A DNA stretch of 64,000 nucleotides from Microbulbifer sp. TB1203 (GTDB lineage: Bacteria; Pseudomonadota; Gammaproteobacteria; Pseudomonadales; Cellvibrionaceae), in the NCBI RefSeq assembly GCF_030997045.1, contig NZ_CP116899.1, positions 4,240,001-4,304,000 of the forward strand, written 5' to 3'. The translations under genes were made by a program, and so were the position numbers. The notes under the pieces are model-generated. The model worked only from the letters and a program-made list of their open reading frames with translations. It ran no database searches and was not told where the DNA came from. This document shows positions 40,909 through 49,996 of this stretch, one piece after another. Position 1 is the stretch's first letter; every line of letters begins with the position of its first letter.

Positions 40909-42114
40909 CTAAGCAAAAATTTGAAAAGCAATCAGCGCAAAGCACAATAGAAATCCCACCGCCGGTACCCATATTGGATAGTTGATCGTACCCTTATTTC
41001 CCTTTGCGCTGCGCAACTTGATGGCAACCAGGGAAATGTTAACCAGCGAGAAAATCACCAGCATAATAAAGGCAGTGATCTTTGCCAGAACGACGAGCGG
41101 CAGCCACAGCGCAAAAAACAGGATAGTCGCCCCTACCAACACCGTGGAAGCCACCGGGGTTCGGGTTTTGGCGCTGACCCTGGAAAAAATCCGCGGAGCC
41201 ATACCTTTCTTTGCCATCCCATACAGCAGCCTGGACGCCATAATGATCTGCACCAGCGCTCCGTTCATCACCGCAAACATACTGATAACGCCAATAAGCG
41301 CGGGCGAGTAGCCGGCATTGATGACTATACTTGCCAGCGGCGCTTCACTCAGTGCGATCGCCTCGACGGAAGTCGTGCGCACCGCCAGGGCTGCGACGGC
41401 CATATAGAGTAATGTCGACACGGCAATCGCGATCAGTATCGCCCGTGGCAGCGTCTTGCGTGGATTCCTTACCTCCTCGGCAATATTGGCCATATCCTCG
41501 AAACCGATAAACGCGTAGAACGCCAGAAAGCTGCCGACCAGCAGACCCGGCCAGGATTCCAGTTCAGGCATGGAAACAATCTGCGGCCATTCATGTGCCG
41601 CAGGGGCACCGCGACTGACGTAGATGACAAACAGCAATCCCCCGACTTCTATCAGCGTTATAAGGGTCACTGTAAGCGCAGACTCACTGATCCCCCACAA
41701 TGCGATCAGGGTAAGTATCGAAACCAAAATGGTGATGGCGACATAGTCCGGGATCTGGAAAAAGAGTTCTAGGTAGCCGATGAAGCCGTTTGCCATCGTG
41801 GCTGACGATACAATTCCGGTGATCGCAACCAGAACAGCGACAAGCTGGGAAAGCCAGCGTCGATGCCACGCTCTGTGGATATATGCGGCAGCCCCCGCAC
41901 TGTGGGGGAATCGTGAACACAGCTCTGCGTAGGACAACGCGGTAAACGTGGCGATAATTCCCGCCAGCAAAAATGCATAGGGCAGAAATAGCCCCGCCAC
42001 TGCACCCACCTTGCCGACCAGCACGTAAATGCCGGCGCCAATAATCGTGCCAATACCATAGAGACTGGTCACGGACAGGGAAAGCGATCGTTTCAGGGCG
42101 GTAGGTTCGGGCAC
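40909..42114 (-). CDS. APC superfamily amino acid permease
   Basis: The 401-aa protein has 12 predicted membrane spans. The first contains LYGIGTIIGAGIYVLVG, the conserved unwound GAGI region of APC amino acid/polyamine transporters. FYAFIGFEDMANIAEEVRNP is the TM6-loop motif of the same family. The start is taken at GTG 42114 (VPEPTALKRSL), preceded by GGGAG at good spacing. A TTG seven codons upstream is the alternative. The substrate is not predictable beyond amino acids or amines. Confidence 0.88.
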   Translation of the reverse strand: MPEPTALKRSLSLSVTSLYGIGTIIGAGIYVLVGKVGAVAGLFLPYAFLLAGIIATFTALSYAELCSRFPHSAGAAAYIHRAWHRRWLSQLVAVLVAITGIVSSATMANGFIGYLELFFQIPDYVAITILVSILTLIALWGISESALTVTLITLIEVGGLLFVIYVSRGAPAAHEWPQIVSMPELESWPGLLVGSFLAFYAFIGFEDMANIAEEVRNPRKTLPRAILIAIAVSTLLYMAVAALAVRTTSVEAIALSEAPLASIVINAGYSPALIGVISMFAVMNGALVQIIMASRLLYGMAKKGMAPRIFSRVSAKTRTPVASTVLVGATILFFALWLPLVVLAKITAFIMLVIFSLVNISLVAIKLRSAKGNKGTINYPIWVPAVGFLLCFALIAFQIFA

Positions 42115-42262
42115 TTGAATCTCCCGAAGAAACAATAGTTGGGATAAGAATCAAATTTTGGCAAGAATTTGACGTTGATACTCAGTACTTGAGGGTGACT
42201 ATTGCGCCAAGCACTTAATATGAGTTCAATTATTTCAAGAATTATAAATTACTGGAGGCTTC

Positions 42263-42331
42263 ATGAAGTCCAAGCCTACACCTTGCGTTCCCGCCGGGGG
42301 TCTGGAGAAGACTCAAGATCTTCTATTGTGA
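42263..42331 (+). CDS. Tiny ORF with strong ribosome binding site (22 aa), doubtful
   Basis: An ATG at 42263 is preceded by CTGGAGG at ideal spacing and opens MKSKPTPCVPAGGLEKTQDL followed by LL and stop. A terminator follows at 42,438, and then comes the ABC exporter gene. It may be a leader peptide, a small secreted peptide or chance. No homologs can be judged by eye. Confidence 0.3.
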   Translation: MKSKPTPCVPAGGLEKTQDLLL

Positions 42332-42437
42332 AGTACTGGGCTGTATAACCGGTAACAGCGAGGAAGGCGCTAAAAATGGCAATGTTTTGGAGATGAAGCC
42401 AATGGTGAATCCGCAGTACGGAAAGCAAAAATCAGGT

Positions 42438-42467
42438 GCAGAGCATCCACTCTACCTCTGCTTTTTT
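42438..42467 (+). terminator. Rho-independent terminator upstream of the ABC exporter
   Basis: GCAGAG and CTCTGC enclose a 12-base loop and are followed by TTTTTT. It ends a short transcript starting within 42,115-42,437 or attenuates the ABC gene, which begins 49 bp later. Confidence 0.6.
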
Positions 42468-42515
42468 AGACGCTGACCCCCTATACTGACTATCCCTGTC
42501 TGCCGGTAGAAATTT

Positions 42516-44336
42516 ATGCCGAGTACCGCTGAACCCACCGTCACCTCACCGGTGGCGAACCGGCCTGCCAGTACCGCCTCAAGCATGAGTGCGCACGAGA
42601 TGATAGCCACACTCTGGCAGTTTGTGCGGCCCTACAAGAAGGTTTTGGTGGGGGCGGTTGTGGCACTGGTGTTTACGGCCGGGATCACCTTGTCCATCGG
42701 CCAGGGTGTCAGGTTACTCGTCGATGAGGGGCTGACAGGGGATTCCAGCCAGGCGTTGGCCCAAGCCGTACTGGTCCTTCTTGCCCTGGCAGGCCTGATG
42801 GCGATGGGAACCTACGTGCGCTTCTACCTGGTGTCATGGCTGGGCGAGCGGGTGGTGGCTGATCTGCGTAAAGCGGTGTTTGATCATATCGTTACCCTGC
42901 ATCCGAGTTATTTTGAGACCAACCGCAGCGGCGAGATTATGTCCCGCCTGACCACCGACACCACGTTACTGCAACATATCATCGGCACATCCTTCTCGAT
43001 GGCACTGCGCAGTGCGCTGATGTTTGTGGGTGCATTGGTCCTTTTGTTGTTCACCGACCTCAAACTGAGCCTGATCGTATTGGTGGGCGTGCCGCTGGTG
43101 CTGCTGCCGATTGTGCTCTATGGCCGCAGGGTAAGAAAATTATCCAAGGCCAGCCAGGATTCCATCGCCGATGTGGGCAGTTACGCCGGTGAGATTATCC
43201 AGCACATAAAAACGGTGCAAAGCTACACTCGTGAAAGCGACGAAAAGCACGCGTTTGCCGAGGAAGTGGAAACCGCGTTTAAAATCGCCAAACGCCGTGT
43301 ACGCCAGCGGGCACTGTTGATAGCGGTGGTGATACTGCTGATGTTTGGGGCCGTAAGCGGTTTGCTGTGGGTGGGCGGCAACGACATGATCGCCGGGCGT
43401 ATGAGCAGCGGCGACCTGGCGGCATTCGTCTTTTACGCCGTCATGATGGGTTCCGCCGTAGCGACCATTTCCGAAGTCTATGGCGAGTTGCAGCGCGCCA
43501 CCGGTGCCACCGAGCGGCTTATGGACTTGTTGCAGGTGGAGTCGGAGATCCCGGTCAGCACGGGTGCTGCAAGCGCAGCCAGTGCCCTATCCTGCGCCCA
43601 AGTAGCCTTCGAGGCCGTCGATTTCAGTTATCCCTCCCGGCCCGATCAGCCCGCCGTACTCGGATTAAGCCTGAATGTTGAAGGCGGCAAGAGTCTGGCG
43701 CTGGTCGGCCCTTCGGGCGCGGGCAAATCCACGCTGTTGGAACTGCTGCAACGGTTTTACGACCCGCTGGGCGGACGCATCACACTGGATGGCGTCGACA
43801 TTCGCGAGATGGACACAGGGTCTCTGCGCAGGCAAATCGCGGTGGTGCCGCAACAGCCGGCACTGTTCACCGCGGATGTCTGGTACAACATCCGCTACGG
43901 CAAACCCGGCGCGAGCGATGAGGAGGTAATCGCGGCAGCCAAGGCGGCCCATGCCCATGAGTTTATCCAGCAATTGCCCGATGGCTACAACAGCCACCTG
44001 GGCGAGCAGGGCACGCGCCTGTCCGGGGGGCAGAAACAGCGCCTGGCCATTGCCCGCGCGATCCTGAAAGACCCGAGGATTCTGCTGCTGGATGAAGCCA
44101 CCAGTGCGCTGGATGCCGAGAGCGAATATCACGTACAGCAGGCGTTGCAGGCACTGATGCGGAACCGCACCACCATCATCATCGCCCATCGGCTGGCGAC
44201 GATTCTGCATGCCGATAGCATTGCGGTGCTGGATCAGGGGCAGCTGGTGGCGCAGGGTGGCCACCAGGAGCTTATAGAAATCTCACCCCTCTACAAACGC
44301 TTGGCGGAGTTGCAGTTCCAGGAAGCCGGTGCTTAG
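42516..44336 (+). CDS. MsbA-like ABC exporter (fused permease and ATPase)
   Basis: The 606-aa half-transporter has six membrane spans in residues about 45-345 and an ATPase domain. Walker A LVGPSGAGKSTLLEL is near residue 397, signature LSGGQKQR near 500, Walker B ILLLDEATSALDAE near 525 and the switch His in IIIAHRLATIL. A Ser/Thr-rich N-terminal tail of 25 residues precedes the first span. Such proteins export lipids, drugs or peptides as homodimers. No peptidase domain is present. Two decayed copies of its 3' end occur at 47,448 and 49,743. Confidence 0.93.
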   Translation: MPSTAEPTVTSPVANRPASTASSMSAHEMIATLWQFVRPYKKVLVGAVVALVFTAGITLSIGQGVRLLVDEGLTGDSSQALAQAVLVLLALAGLMAMGTYVRFYLVSWLGERVVADLRKAVFDHIVTLHPSYFETNRSGEIMSRLTTDTTLLQHIIGTSFSMALRSALMFVGALVLLLFTDLKLSLIVLVGVPLVLLPIVLYGRRVRKLSKASQDSIADVGSYAGEIIQHIKTVQSYTRESDEKHAFAEEVETAFKIAKRRVRQRALLIAVVILLMFGAVSGLLWVGGNDMIAGRMSSGDLAAFVFYAVMMGSAVATISEVYGELQRATGATERLMDLLQVESEIPVSTGAASAASALSCAQVAFEAVDFSYPSRPDQPAVLGLSLNVEGGKSLALVGPSGAGKSTLLELLQRFYDPLGGRITLDGVDIREMDTGSLRRQIAVVPQQPALFTADVWYNIRYGKPGASDEEVIAAAKAAHAHEFIQQLPDGYNSHLGEQGTRLSGGQKQRLAIARAILKDPRILLLDEATSALDAESEYHVQQALQALMRNRTTIIIAHRLATILHADSIAVLDQGQLVAQGGHQELIEISPLYKRLAELQFQEAGA

Positions 44337-44414
44337 GGATTGAGAGGGGGATGGCGCCGATAAAGATGGCCTCTGACTCGAATGGCGCTAAGTTAAGCCG
44401 GGCACAGCGATTTT

Positions 44415-44497
44415 CGTAGGATGGGCAAAGCGCAGCGTGCCCATCAGTGCCGCGGAAGATGGGCATGTCGCTACGCTCCTTTGCCCATCCTACAAGG
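44415..44497. repeat. REP-like palindrome GTAGGATGGGCAAAGCGCAG
   Basis: Arms GTAGGATGGGCAAAGCGCAGC and GCTCCTTTGCCCATCCTAC with GTGCCCATC..GATGGGCA inside. The family recurs at 58,121 and 60,255. Confidence 0.75.
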
Positions 44498-44573
44498 CAG
44501 AACAGGCTTAACCTAGTGCCATTCGTCCCTGACTCTACGCAAGCATGTAGCCACTGGGCGCATACAAATCAGA

Positions 44574-44816
44574 TCAGCGGCCACCCCAGGGGTTTTGCTT
44601 GCTGAAAGTCGCTATGTATAGCGCCTCCACTTTACTGCGCGCCCAGGGCGTCTTGCGCAAAAACTTGAGGCTGGACTTCAGTGATGGATCGCTCTTGAAG
44701 CAGTTGATATCGATCCGCTCCGCCAGGCCGTCCCAACCGTAGTGGGCCTCCAGCTCTTCGACGATGGTAGCCAGGGTAATACCGTGGAGCGGGTTGTTGG
44801 GTTGAGAATCGGGCAT
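44574..44816 (-). CDS. VF530 family (DUF2132) small DNA-binding-like protein
   Basis: The 80-aa protein matches the VF530 family closely: NPLHGITLATIVEELEAHYG, WDGLAERIDINCFKSDPSLK and SSLKFLRKTPWARSKVEALY. Family members have a helical fold proposed to bind DNA. The biological role is unknown. It is monocistronic. Confidence 0.9.
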   Translation of the reverse strand: MPDSQPNNPLHGITLATIVEELEAHYGWDGLAERIDINCFKSDPSLKSSLKFLRKTPWARSKVEALYIATFSKQNPWGGR

Positions 44817-45031
44817 CTTGTCTGCCTAGCTGGTCGGCTGCTTGCCGACATATCCAATGATGTGGCGGGATTGTACGGGCGCAGCCGCACATCGATCTAT
44901 AGTAACTTTCTATAGTAACTTTAGGCCAAATCCGCTACTGCACGACACGCCAGCGCGCTCACGTTGGCTGGGAATATGGCTATTGCCATGGCGCAGCAAT
45001 CATTATCGATCGTGAATATATTCACTAGAAG

Positions 45032-45149
45032 CTTAAGGAACCTCTGAACATCGTCATTCCGGCGAAGGCCGGAATCCAGAAGCCCTTGATTTCTCTGGAC
45101 CCCGGTCTTCGCCGGGGTGACGAAATGGACTTATTCAGAGGTTCCTTAA
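45032..45149. repeat. MITE-like element, family A, single inverted copy
   Basis: CTTAAGGAACCTCTGAACA at the left and TTCAGAGGTTCCTTAAA at the right. The interior is the reverse complement of the tandem units at 15,122-15,575, including GTCATTCCGGCGAAGGCCGG and CCGGTCTTCGCCGGGGTGACG. Both ends are intact, supporting a discrete mobile unit. Confidence 0.85.
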
Positions 45150-45324
45150 ATGAAACCCTTTGATTATGAGGAAAAAGAAATAAACAGGAAGCATGACCGT
45201 CACAAACATCGTTTAATGTGGCACAGCTGTAAAGTTGGATTCAACGATCCATGTGGACCCCGAAAGCCGTCGCCCGGGAAGTGTTTCGGTGATGGCTTTC
45301 AGAGAACGTTAATAACGATAATTC

Positions 45325-46563
45325 ATGGGAACAATCATGCTGCTAAAACCTATAATCCAGTTGGCACGCCGGTTTATGGCAATGGCAACTATTGCATTCG
45401 CTGCGATATTCACAGGCCAGGTACAGGCGAGCGATTTCTACCATCTCGAACAGGCGGTGGATAACAACCAGGTGCTCGAGATTGCACCGATTTTTGACTT
45501 CGACGGCGATGGCTGCTTCCCCGCTGCCGGTATAAGCCGCGACGGGGAACAAAATGCGGGCCTGGATACCACCGGCAGCCTGGGCGGAGGCTGCCGCACG
45601 GCGGACTTCCTGAATTACTCCAACACCCTGCACCGTTCCCAGTGTGCGCAGAAGGATGGATCGGAATACTGCGGCCACTTTTATGCGCTCTACTTTGAGA
45701 AAGACCAGGTGGTCGCCGGCTGGGATCCATTTGGCCACCGGCACGATTGGGAACAGGCCGCCGTCTGGACGAAAGATGGTGCGGTTACCCACGGCAGTGT
45801 CAGCGCCCATGGCGATATGGAAACGCGCGCACTGGCCGACATACCGCATACCGGTGCACATATCCGCGTGGTCTACCACAAGGATGGTGCTTCAACCCAT
45901 GCCATGCGCTTTGCGAGCTGGACGGAAGCCGCGGAAAACCTCTATTACGAATTCGTCACGCCGCCGATTACCAGCTGGTATCAGATCCACGGAGACAGCA
46001 AGACCAATGCCGAGATGCGCGTACTGCTAAATGGTTTTGACTATGGCTCGGCGACCATTCCGTTGAAAGACAGCAACTTTATAGGCAACCTGAATCGCTT
46101 CAAGCCCGCCAGCTATCCGGAATTTTTTGACGGTGAAGACTGCGAGTACTCCGGCTGGTTTTCCGAGGAGGGCAGTGCCGGTGCCTATTGCGCTAATGAT
46201 CGCGTCGTGGTGGGCATTCAGTGTTCTGGCAGCTACTGCGACAACAAACGCCTGAAATGCTGCAACCTGCCAGCGGTAGCGCGGCAAGGCGAGCGCTGGG
46301 AGGCCGGTCACTGGATCTCGGAGGAGTCGCCCAACAGCTGGGCCAGTGATGATGCCGTTGTGGTTGGTGCGAAATGCAGCGGCCGTTACTGCGACAACTT
46401 AAGGCTGATACTGCGCAACCACAGCGCCGCCCCCGGCAGCTGGACCGGCTCCTTCTCCGAGGAGCAGGGACTCGGCCAGTGCAGCAAAGGCAGCTATGTG
46501 GCCGGCGTCAGCTGCAGTGGTCGCTACTGCGACAACCTGAGCCTCTACTGCCAGCACCAATAG
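45325..46563 (+). CDS. Secreted Nep1-like protein (NLP/NPP1) with C-terminal Cys-rich repeats
   Basis: The 412-aa protein has a signal peptide ending near GQVQA. Residues about 35-275 form an NPP1 domain, shown by the hallmark heptapeptide region FGHRHDWEQAAVW near residue 137 and conserved Cys pairs. Its acidic and His residues bind a metal and are needed for plant cytolysis in known NLPs. The C-terminus adds three repeats of about 45 residues ending GIQCSGSYCDNKRL, GAKCSGRYCDNLRL and GVSCSGRYCDNLSL, each preceded by an SEE segment. These look like lectin-like or binding modules. NLPs bind membrane glycosylinositol phosphorylceramides in plants. The target of this one is unknown. Confidence 0.92.
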   Translation: MGTIMLLKPIIQLARRFMAMATIAFAAIFTGQVQASDFYHLEQAVDNNQVLEIAPIFDFDGDGCFPAAGISRDGEQNAGLDTTGSLGGGCRTADFLNYSNTLHRSQCAQKDGSEYCGHFYALYFEKDQVVAGWDPFGHRHDWEQAAVWTKDGAVTHGSVSAHGDMETRALADIPHTGAHIRVVYHKDGASTHAMRFASWTEAAENLYYEFVTPPITSWYQIHGDSKTNAEMRVLLNGFDYGSATIPLKDSNFIGNLNRFKPASYPEFFDGEDCEYSGWFSEEGSAGAYCANDRVVVGIQCSGSYCDNKRLKCCNLPAVARQGERWEAGHWISEESPNSWASDDAVVVGAKCSGRYCDNLRLILRNHSAAPGSWTGSFSEEQGLGQCSKGSYVAGVSCSGRYCDNLSLYCQHQ

Positions 46564-46580
46564 CTGTCCCTGGCCGTTAT

Positions 46581-46606
46581 CCACAGCCGCCTGCGGGCGG
46601 CTGTGG
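46581..46606. terminator. Strong hairpin between convergent genes
   Basis: CCACAGCCGCC-TGC-GGGCGGCTGTGG is a near-perfect stem between the NLP stop and the spermidine-synthase-like stop. No T run follows, so it is a terminator candidate only. Confidence 0.5.
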
Positions 46607-46610
46607 CTGT

Positions 46611-47339
46611 TCAAGCCGTTCCTTTTACGCAAACATATACCGAATTTGTAGATTCTCCATCTTGAAACGGGTTATAAAAAGAAATCACATGAGACTCGAC
46701 AGTTTCAAAAACCGTTCTCAATAAAACCTCAAAGCCTTCCTCCGGCAGGTTCTGCGACCACATGGCAAATACGCCTCCGGGTTTGAGCTGCTCCGCCATC
46801 AGCGCCAGGTTCTCGCTAGTATAAAAACCCGCGTTGGCCGCGTTCAGGAATTCGGTCGGGGAATGGTCGATATCCAGGAGAATGGCATCAAACTTTTTGC
46901 CTGGGCTTTCAGGATCAAAGCCCGTATCCGGGGTCGTGGCAAGATCGAAGAAGCTGCCGTGCACATAGCGATTGCGTGGATCTGCGTTGAGGGTTTTCCC
47001 CAGAGGCACAAGTTCATCCCTGTGCCAGCCGATGACCGTGTCCAGGGCCTCGACCACAAGCAACTCGGCAATCCGCTCATCCTTCAGTGCCGCCACGGCG
47101 GTATAACCCAGCCCCAATCCGCCTACGACAACATCGAGCCTGTCGCCCTGAACCCGAGCCAGGCCAAGCGTAGACAGGGCCTCTTCCGCCTCCACAAACA
47201 TGCTCGACATTAAAAATTCTTCGCCCAGCTTAACTTCGTAGATATCTCTGTCTCCAAGCGCGGGAATACGCCGTCTGCGCAGGGAGATTTCACCCAGAGG
47301 TGAGGCTTGGCTATCAATTTCTTCAAACAATCTGGACAC
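46611..47339 (-). CDS. Spermidine synthase-like SAM-dependent transferase
   Basis: The 242-aa protein has a spermidine-synthase/methyltransferase Rossmann fold: VVVGGLGLGYTAVAAL (glycine loop), LLVVEALDTVIGW (acidic end of strand 2), AILLDIDHSP (catalytic-region Asp) and LKPGGVFAMWSQN. It begins at GTG 47339 with AGGATG upstream. It is shorter than true SpeE and lacks the full N-terminal beta domain, so the substrate may not be putrescine. Confidence 0.8.
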   Translation of the reverse strand: MSRLFEEIDSQASPLGEISLRRRRIPALGDRDIYEVKLGEEFLMSSMFVEAEEALSTLGLARVQGDRLDVVVGGLGLGYTAVAALKDERIAELLVVEALDTVIGWHRDELVPLGKTLNADPRNRYVHGSFFDLATTPDTGFDPESPGKKFDAILLDIDHSPTEFLNAANAGFYTSENLALMAEQLKPGGVFAMWSQNLPEEGFEVLLRTVFETVESHVISFYNPFQDGESTNSVYVCVKGTA

Positions 47340-47447
47340 GGTCGATTCATCCTAACATGATGCGGGGAGGTGCGATGATACAAGAGATGATCACGGTCGG
47401 AGTACAGTTTCAGCGTCATTTGATACTAGACAGTACGTGTAAAAGGG

Positions 47448-47627
47448 CGCGCCACCATCATTATCGCCCATCGGCTGGCGACGATTCCTTATGCCGATAA
47501 CATTGCCGCATTGGATCAGGAGCAGCTGATCGCGCAGGGAAAACACTCGGAGCTTATAGGGATCTCGCCACTGTATCAGCGCCTGGCGGAGCTGCAGTTT
47601 CAGGATCCCAGGGATCAGAGTGCGTAG
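47448..47627 (+). pseudogene. ABC exporter 3'-end remnant, copy 1
   Basis: Sixty in-frame codons read RATIIIAHRLATIPYADNIA, then ALDQEQLIAQGKHSELIG and ISPLYQRLAELQFQD, clearly homologous to the last 57 residues of the exporter at 42,516-44,336. There is no upstream ATPase sequence. Just after the stop, 47,628-47,680 resembles the 3' end (inverted) of the PH-domain gene at 49,302. Confidence 0.85.
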
Positions 47628-47917
47628 CGCGCGATATAATGCGCAATATCCAAAATCCGCGATCTGCCGCCTAGCCCGGATATTGCGCCACGGGCCGTGA
47701 TGATCGCGCCGAGATCTGCGCGCTCAGTGCATTTTTGCGGCGTAGATGCATGCTTATTGCACGTATTAGCCGTAAAAATGTGCTGAGCGTGCAGAGATCA
47801 AGCGACGGCGCGGCCAGCAGTGGTGGGCAGCAAAATGTCACCCGGGAATATCTCGGGAAATTTACTGAAAATCATAGCGTTATACAAAAAACTGAGCGGC
47901 GTGGTGCAATATCCGGG
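47628..47917. other. Intergenic region with PH-gene-like remnant
   Basis: The first 50 bases (GCGCGCGATATAATGCGC, then TCCGCGATCTGCCGCC) resemble the 3' end of the PH-domain gene (CGCGCGATAGTGTGCGCTAT, CGCGACCTACCGC). The rest has inverted GATATTGCGCC/GGCGC-like pieces and no gene. Confidence 0.45.
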
Positions 47918-49132
47918 CTAGAGGCTGACCACGCTCGCCAGTGCCGTAAAGGTTGCGGCGGCGCCAATCAGGATCAGGTAGCCGACGCCAAGCGCCGTGA
48001 ACTTCAGCGAGGTGGCCAGCCAACCTTGCTGGTAAACACGTTTTTGCATCAGCAGTAGATAGAGCGGCATCCACATCGCCAGCGCGAGCAGTGCCAGGTT
48101 GAACAGTGCCTGGGGGAGGGTATGCGGTTCGGTAAGCCAGGCGCGCAGGTCAAACAGGATCACGATCAACAGCAGCGCAAGGGAAAGAAACGCATGGCTG
48201 TGCAGGGCAACGATCAGGTGCTCCATATACAGGCGACGCTTGAACAGGTACAGCAGGCTCAGCATCAGTGCGAAGAACGGCAGCGCAACGAACAGCGTGG
48301 AGGGAATGGCACCGAACAGCGCATCCTTGAGCAGGTTCGGATCGCGCTCGATACGTTCGATATTGCTCGCCAAGCGGGTGCTCTGGCGCACAAGCCAGGT
48401 GTTTACGGCTGTGGGTGCGCCATCGATCCGGGGCGGATCGATGGCCACTTGCTGCTGGGGATCGTCGCCCGCGGCTGAGGCCGGATCGAGTGCGGCGATC
48501 CGTTGCTGCGCATGCCTGCGCACTATCTGCTCCACACCGTTCAGCAGGCCCCGGACGCCGGGCATGTCGGCGTCCTCTTTGGCGATGCCGTCGATCTCTT
48601 TCAGCGCCAGATCGCGCAAGCGTACGACTTCGGCAACGCTGGTGGCCTCGCTGATGTTGTGCTCCACCGAGGGCAGGTCGACACCGCCAATGAGCGCGTT
48701 GCCGGCGGGGCGATTGACGGAATCGTCGGAGCGCCAGTCGCTGCTCAGCTGCGCGACGAAGAAGGCTGTCAGGCACAGGAATACAAACAGCCGCACCGGG
48801 CTCACATAGCGCACCTGGCGCCCGGCAAAGTACTCATTGGTGAGGAATCCAGGCTTCAGCAACAGCGGCACTATGGTGCGCGTTATGCGGGAATCCAGCC
48901 CGAATACGGAATTGAAGAAGTCGCCGATCATTTCCGGGAACTGCCGCACCAGGCTCTTCGCCGGCTGGCCGCAGGCATAGCAGTGCGAGCCGAGCAACGG
49001 CTCGCCACAGTTGCGGCAGGCGGCGACGTTCGGCGTGTCACCTGCATCGCTTCTGCCGGTTTGCACGGGATACACTTCCTGACTCTCGGTAGAGACAGGT
49101 TCTTGTGCCGTCAGGGTTTCATTCTCACTCAT
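47918..49132 (-). CDS. DUF3667 family membrane protein with zinc ribbon
   Basis: The 404-aa protein has an N-terminal zinc ribbon CRNCGEPLLGSHCYACGQ (residues ~39-56), then LVRQFPEMIGDFFNSVFGLD and LLLKPGFLTNEYFAGRQVRY, the DUF3667 signature. A span VRLFVFLCLTAFFVAQL and four C-terminal spans follow. An extracytoplasmic loop of about 150 residues lies between spans 1 and 2. Function unknown. Alone in its transcription unit. Confidence 0.85.
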   Translation of the reverse strand: MSENETLTAQEPVSTESQEVYPVQTGRSDAGDTPNVAACRNCGEPLLGSHCYACGQPAKSLVRQFPEMIGDFFNSVFGLDSRITRTIVPLLLKPGFLTNEYFAGRQVRYVSPVRLFVFLCLTAFFVAQLSSDWRSDDSVNRPAGNALIGGVDLPSVEHNISEATSVAEVVRLRDLALKEIDGIAKEDADMPGVRGLLNGVEQIVRRHAQQRIAALDPASAAGDDPQQQVAIDPPRIDGAPTAVNTWLVRQSTRLASNIERIERDPNLLKDALFGAIPSTLFVALPFFALMLSLLYLFKRRLYMEHLIVALHSHAFLSLALLLIVILFDLRAWLTEPHTLPQALFNLALLALAMWMPLYLLLMQKRVYQQGWLATSLKFTALGVGYLILIGAAATFTALASVVSL

Positions 49133-49301
49133 AGTTTTGCGGGACTCTGCAGCGCGGCGCGATCAGGAAGCGACACTCCCTCGCCAGAAACGCGCCTCTC
49201 CTGAACGTGCGCGGGAGTGGTTACTGCCGGTTTCTTATCATCGAAATTCCGGTGCACAGGATAATAAACGGAATCCGGAGCCAGGCATACTGCTGTTGCA
49301 A

Positions 49302-49670
49302 CTACAGCGCATAACGCGCGATAGTGTGCGCTATGTCCATCAGTCGCGACCTACCGCTGAACTCGAAGCGCACCTTGCCCAGGGAGGAGAAGTAGAGCTC
49401 CAGCTCACTGTCGATATCGAAAGTGCCCGAGGTCTCCACCGAGTAGGCGACGATATTCTTGTAGGGCAGCGAAGTGAAATCCTTCTTGCTGCCGGTGATG
49501 CCCTGCACATTGACCGCGATAATGCGATTGCTGGTAAACACCACGCCGTCGCGCATGGATTTGAAAGAGTCCAGTACTTCCTCGCCGTCGAGCAGCAGTG
49601 GGGCTACTCTCTCCGCGTAGTCAGGGTTCTGTTTAAGTTTGAAAAGGCTTTTGTTTTCGAAGTCAAGCAT
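49302..49670 (-). CDS. Bacterial PH-domain protein
   Basis: The 122-aa protein fits the bacterial PH (bPH_1) family: LLLDGEEVLDSFKSMRDGVV, FTSNRIIAVNVQGITGSKKD and SLPYKNIVAYSVETSGTFDI, then a C-terminal helix LMDIAHTIARYAL. Such proteins are small soluble domains of unknown role. Pieces resembling its 3' end recur beside both ABC-remnant copies. Confidence 0.87.
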   Translation of the reverse strand: MLDFENKSLFKLKQNPDYAERVAPLLLDGEEVLDSFKSMRDGVVFTSNRIIAVNVQGITGSKKDFTSLPYKNIVAYSVETSGTFDIDSELELYFSSLGKVRFEFSGRSRLMDIAHTIARYAL

Positions 49671-49742
49671 TCTGTTACGCCCGAAAAGATTATCTATTTT
49701 GGCGGATTAATGCGCCAATATTTTACTCTGACCCCAATATTC

Positions 49743-49934
49743 CAGCAGGCATAGCAGGCACTGATGCGGAACCGAACCACCATCATCGCTCACCGGCTGG
49801 TGACGATTCAGCATGCCGATAGTATCGCCGTGCTGGATCAGGGGCAGTTGGTGGCGCAGGGCAGCCACCAAGAGCTTATAGATATCTCACCCCTCTATAA
49901 ACGCTTGGCGGAGCTGCAGTTTCAGGATTCCTGA
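49743..49934 (+). pseudogene. ABC exporter 3'-end remnant, copy 2
   Basis: Sixty-three codons correspond to the exporter C-terminus (QALMRNRTTIIAHRLVTIQH, then VLDQGQLVAQGSHQELIDI and SPLYKRLAELQFQDS). One Ile codon is missing in the IIIAHR motif, and a TAG interrupts the fourth codon. Downstream, 49,945-49,985 again resembles the PH-gene 3' end. It is closer to the intact gene than copy 1 in parts. Confidence 0.85.
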
Positions 49935-49996
49935 GAGGAGAGTGCGTAGCGCGGATATCTATATTCCGCGACTTGCCGCCGGAACTTGTCAGAAAA

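Noticed and set aside
46581..46606. Riboswitch between the NLP and spermidine-synthase-like genes
   Set aside because: It is a simple hairpin between two convergent stops, so it cannot lead either gene.
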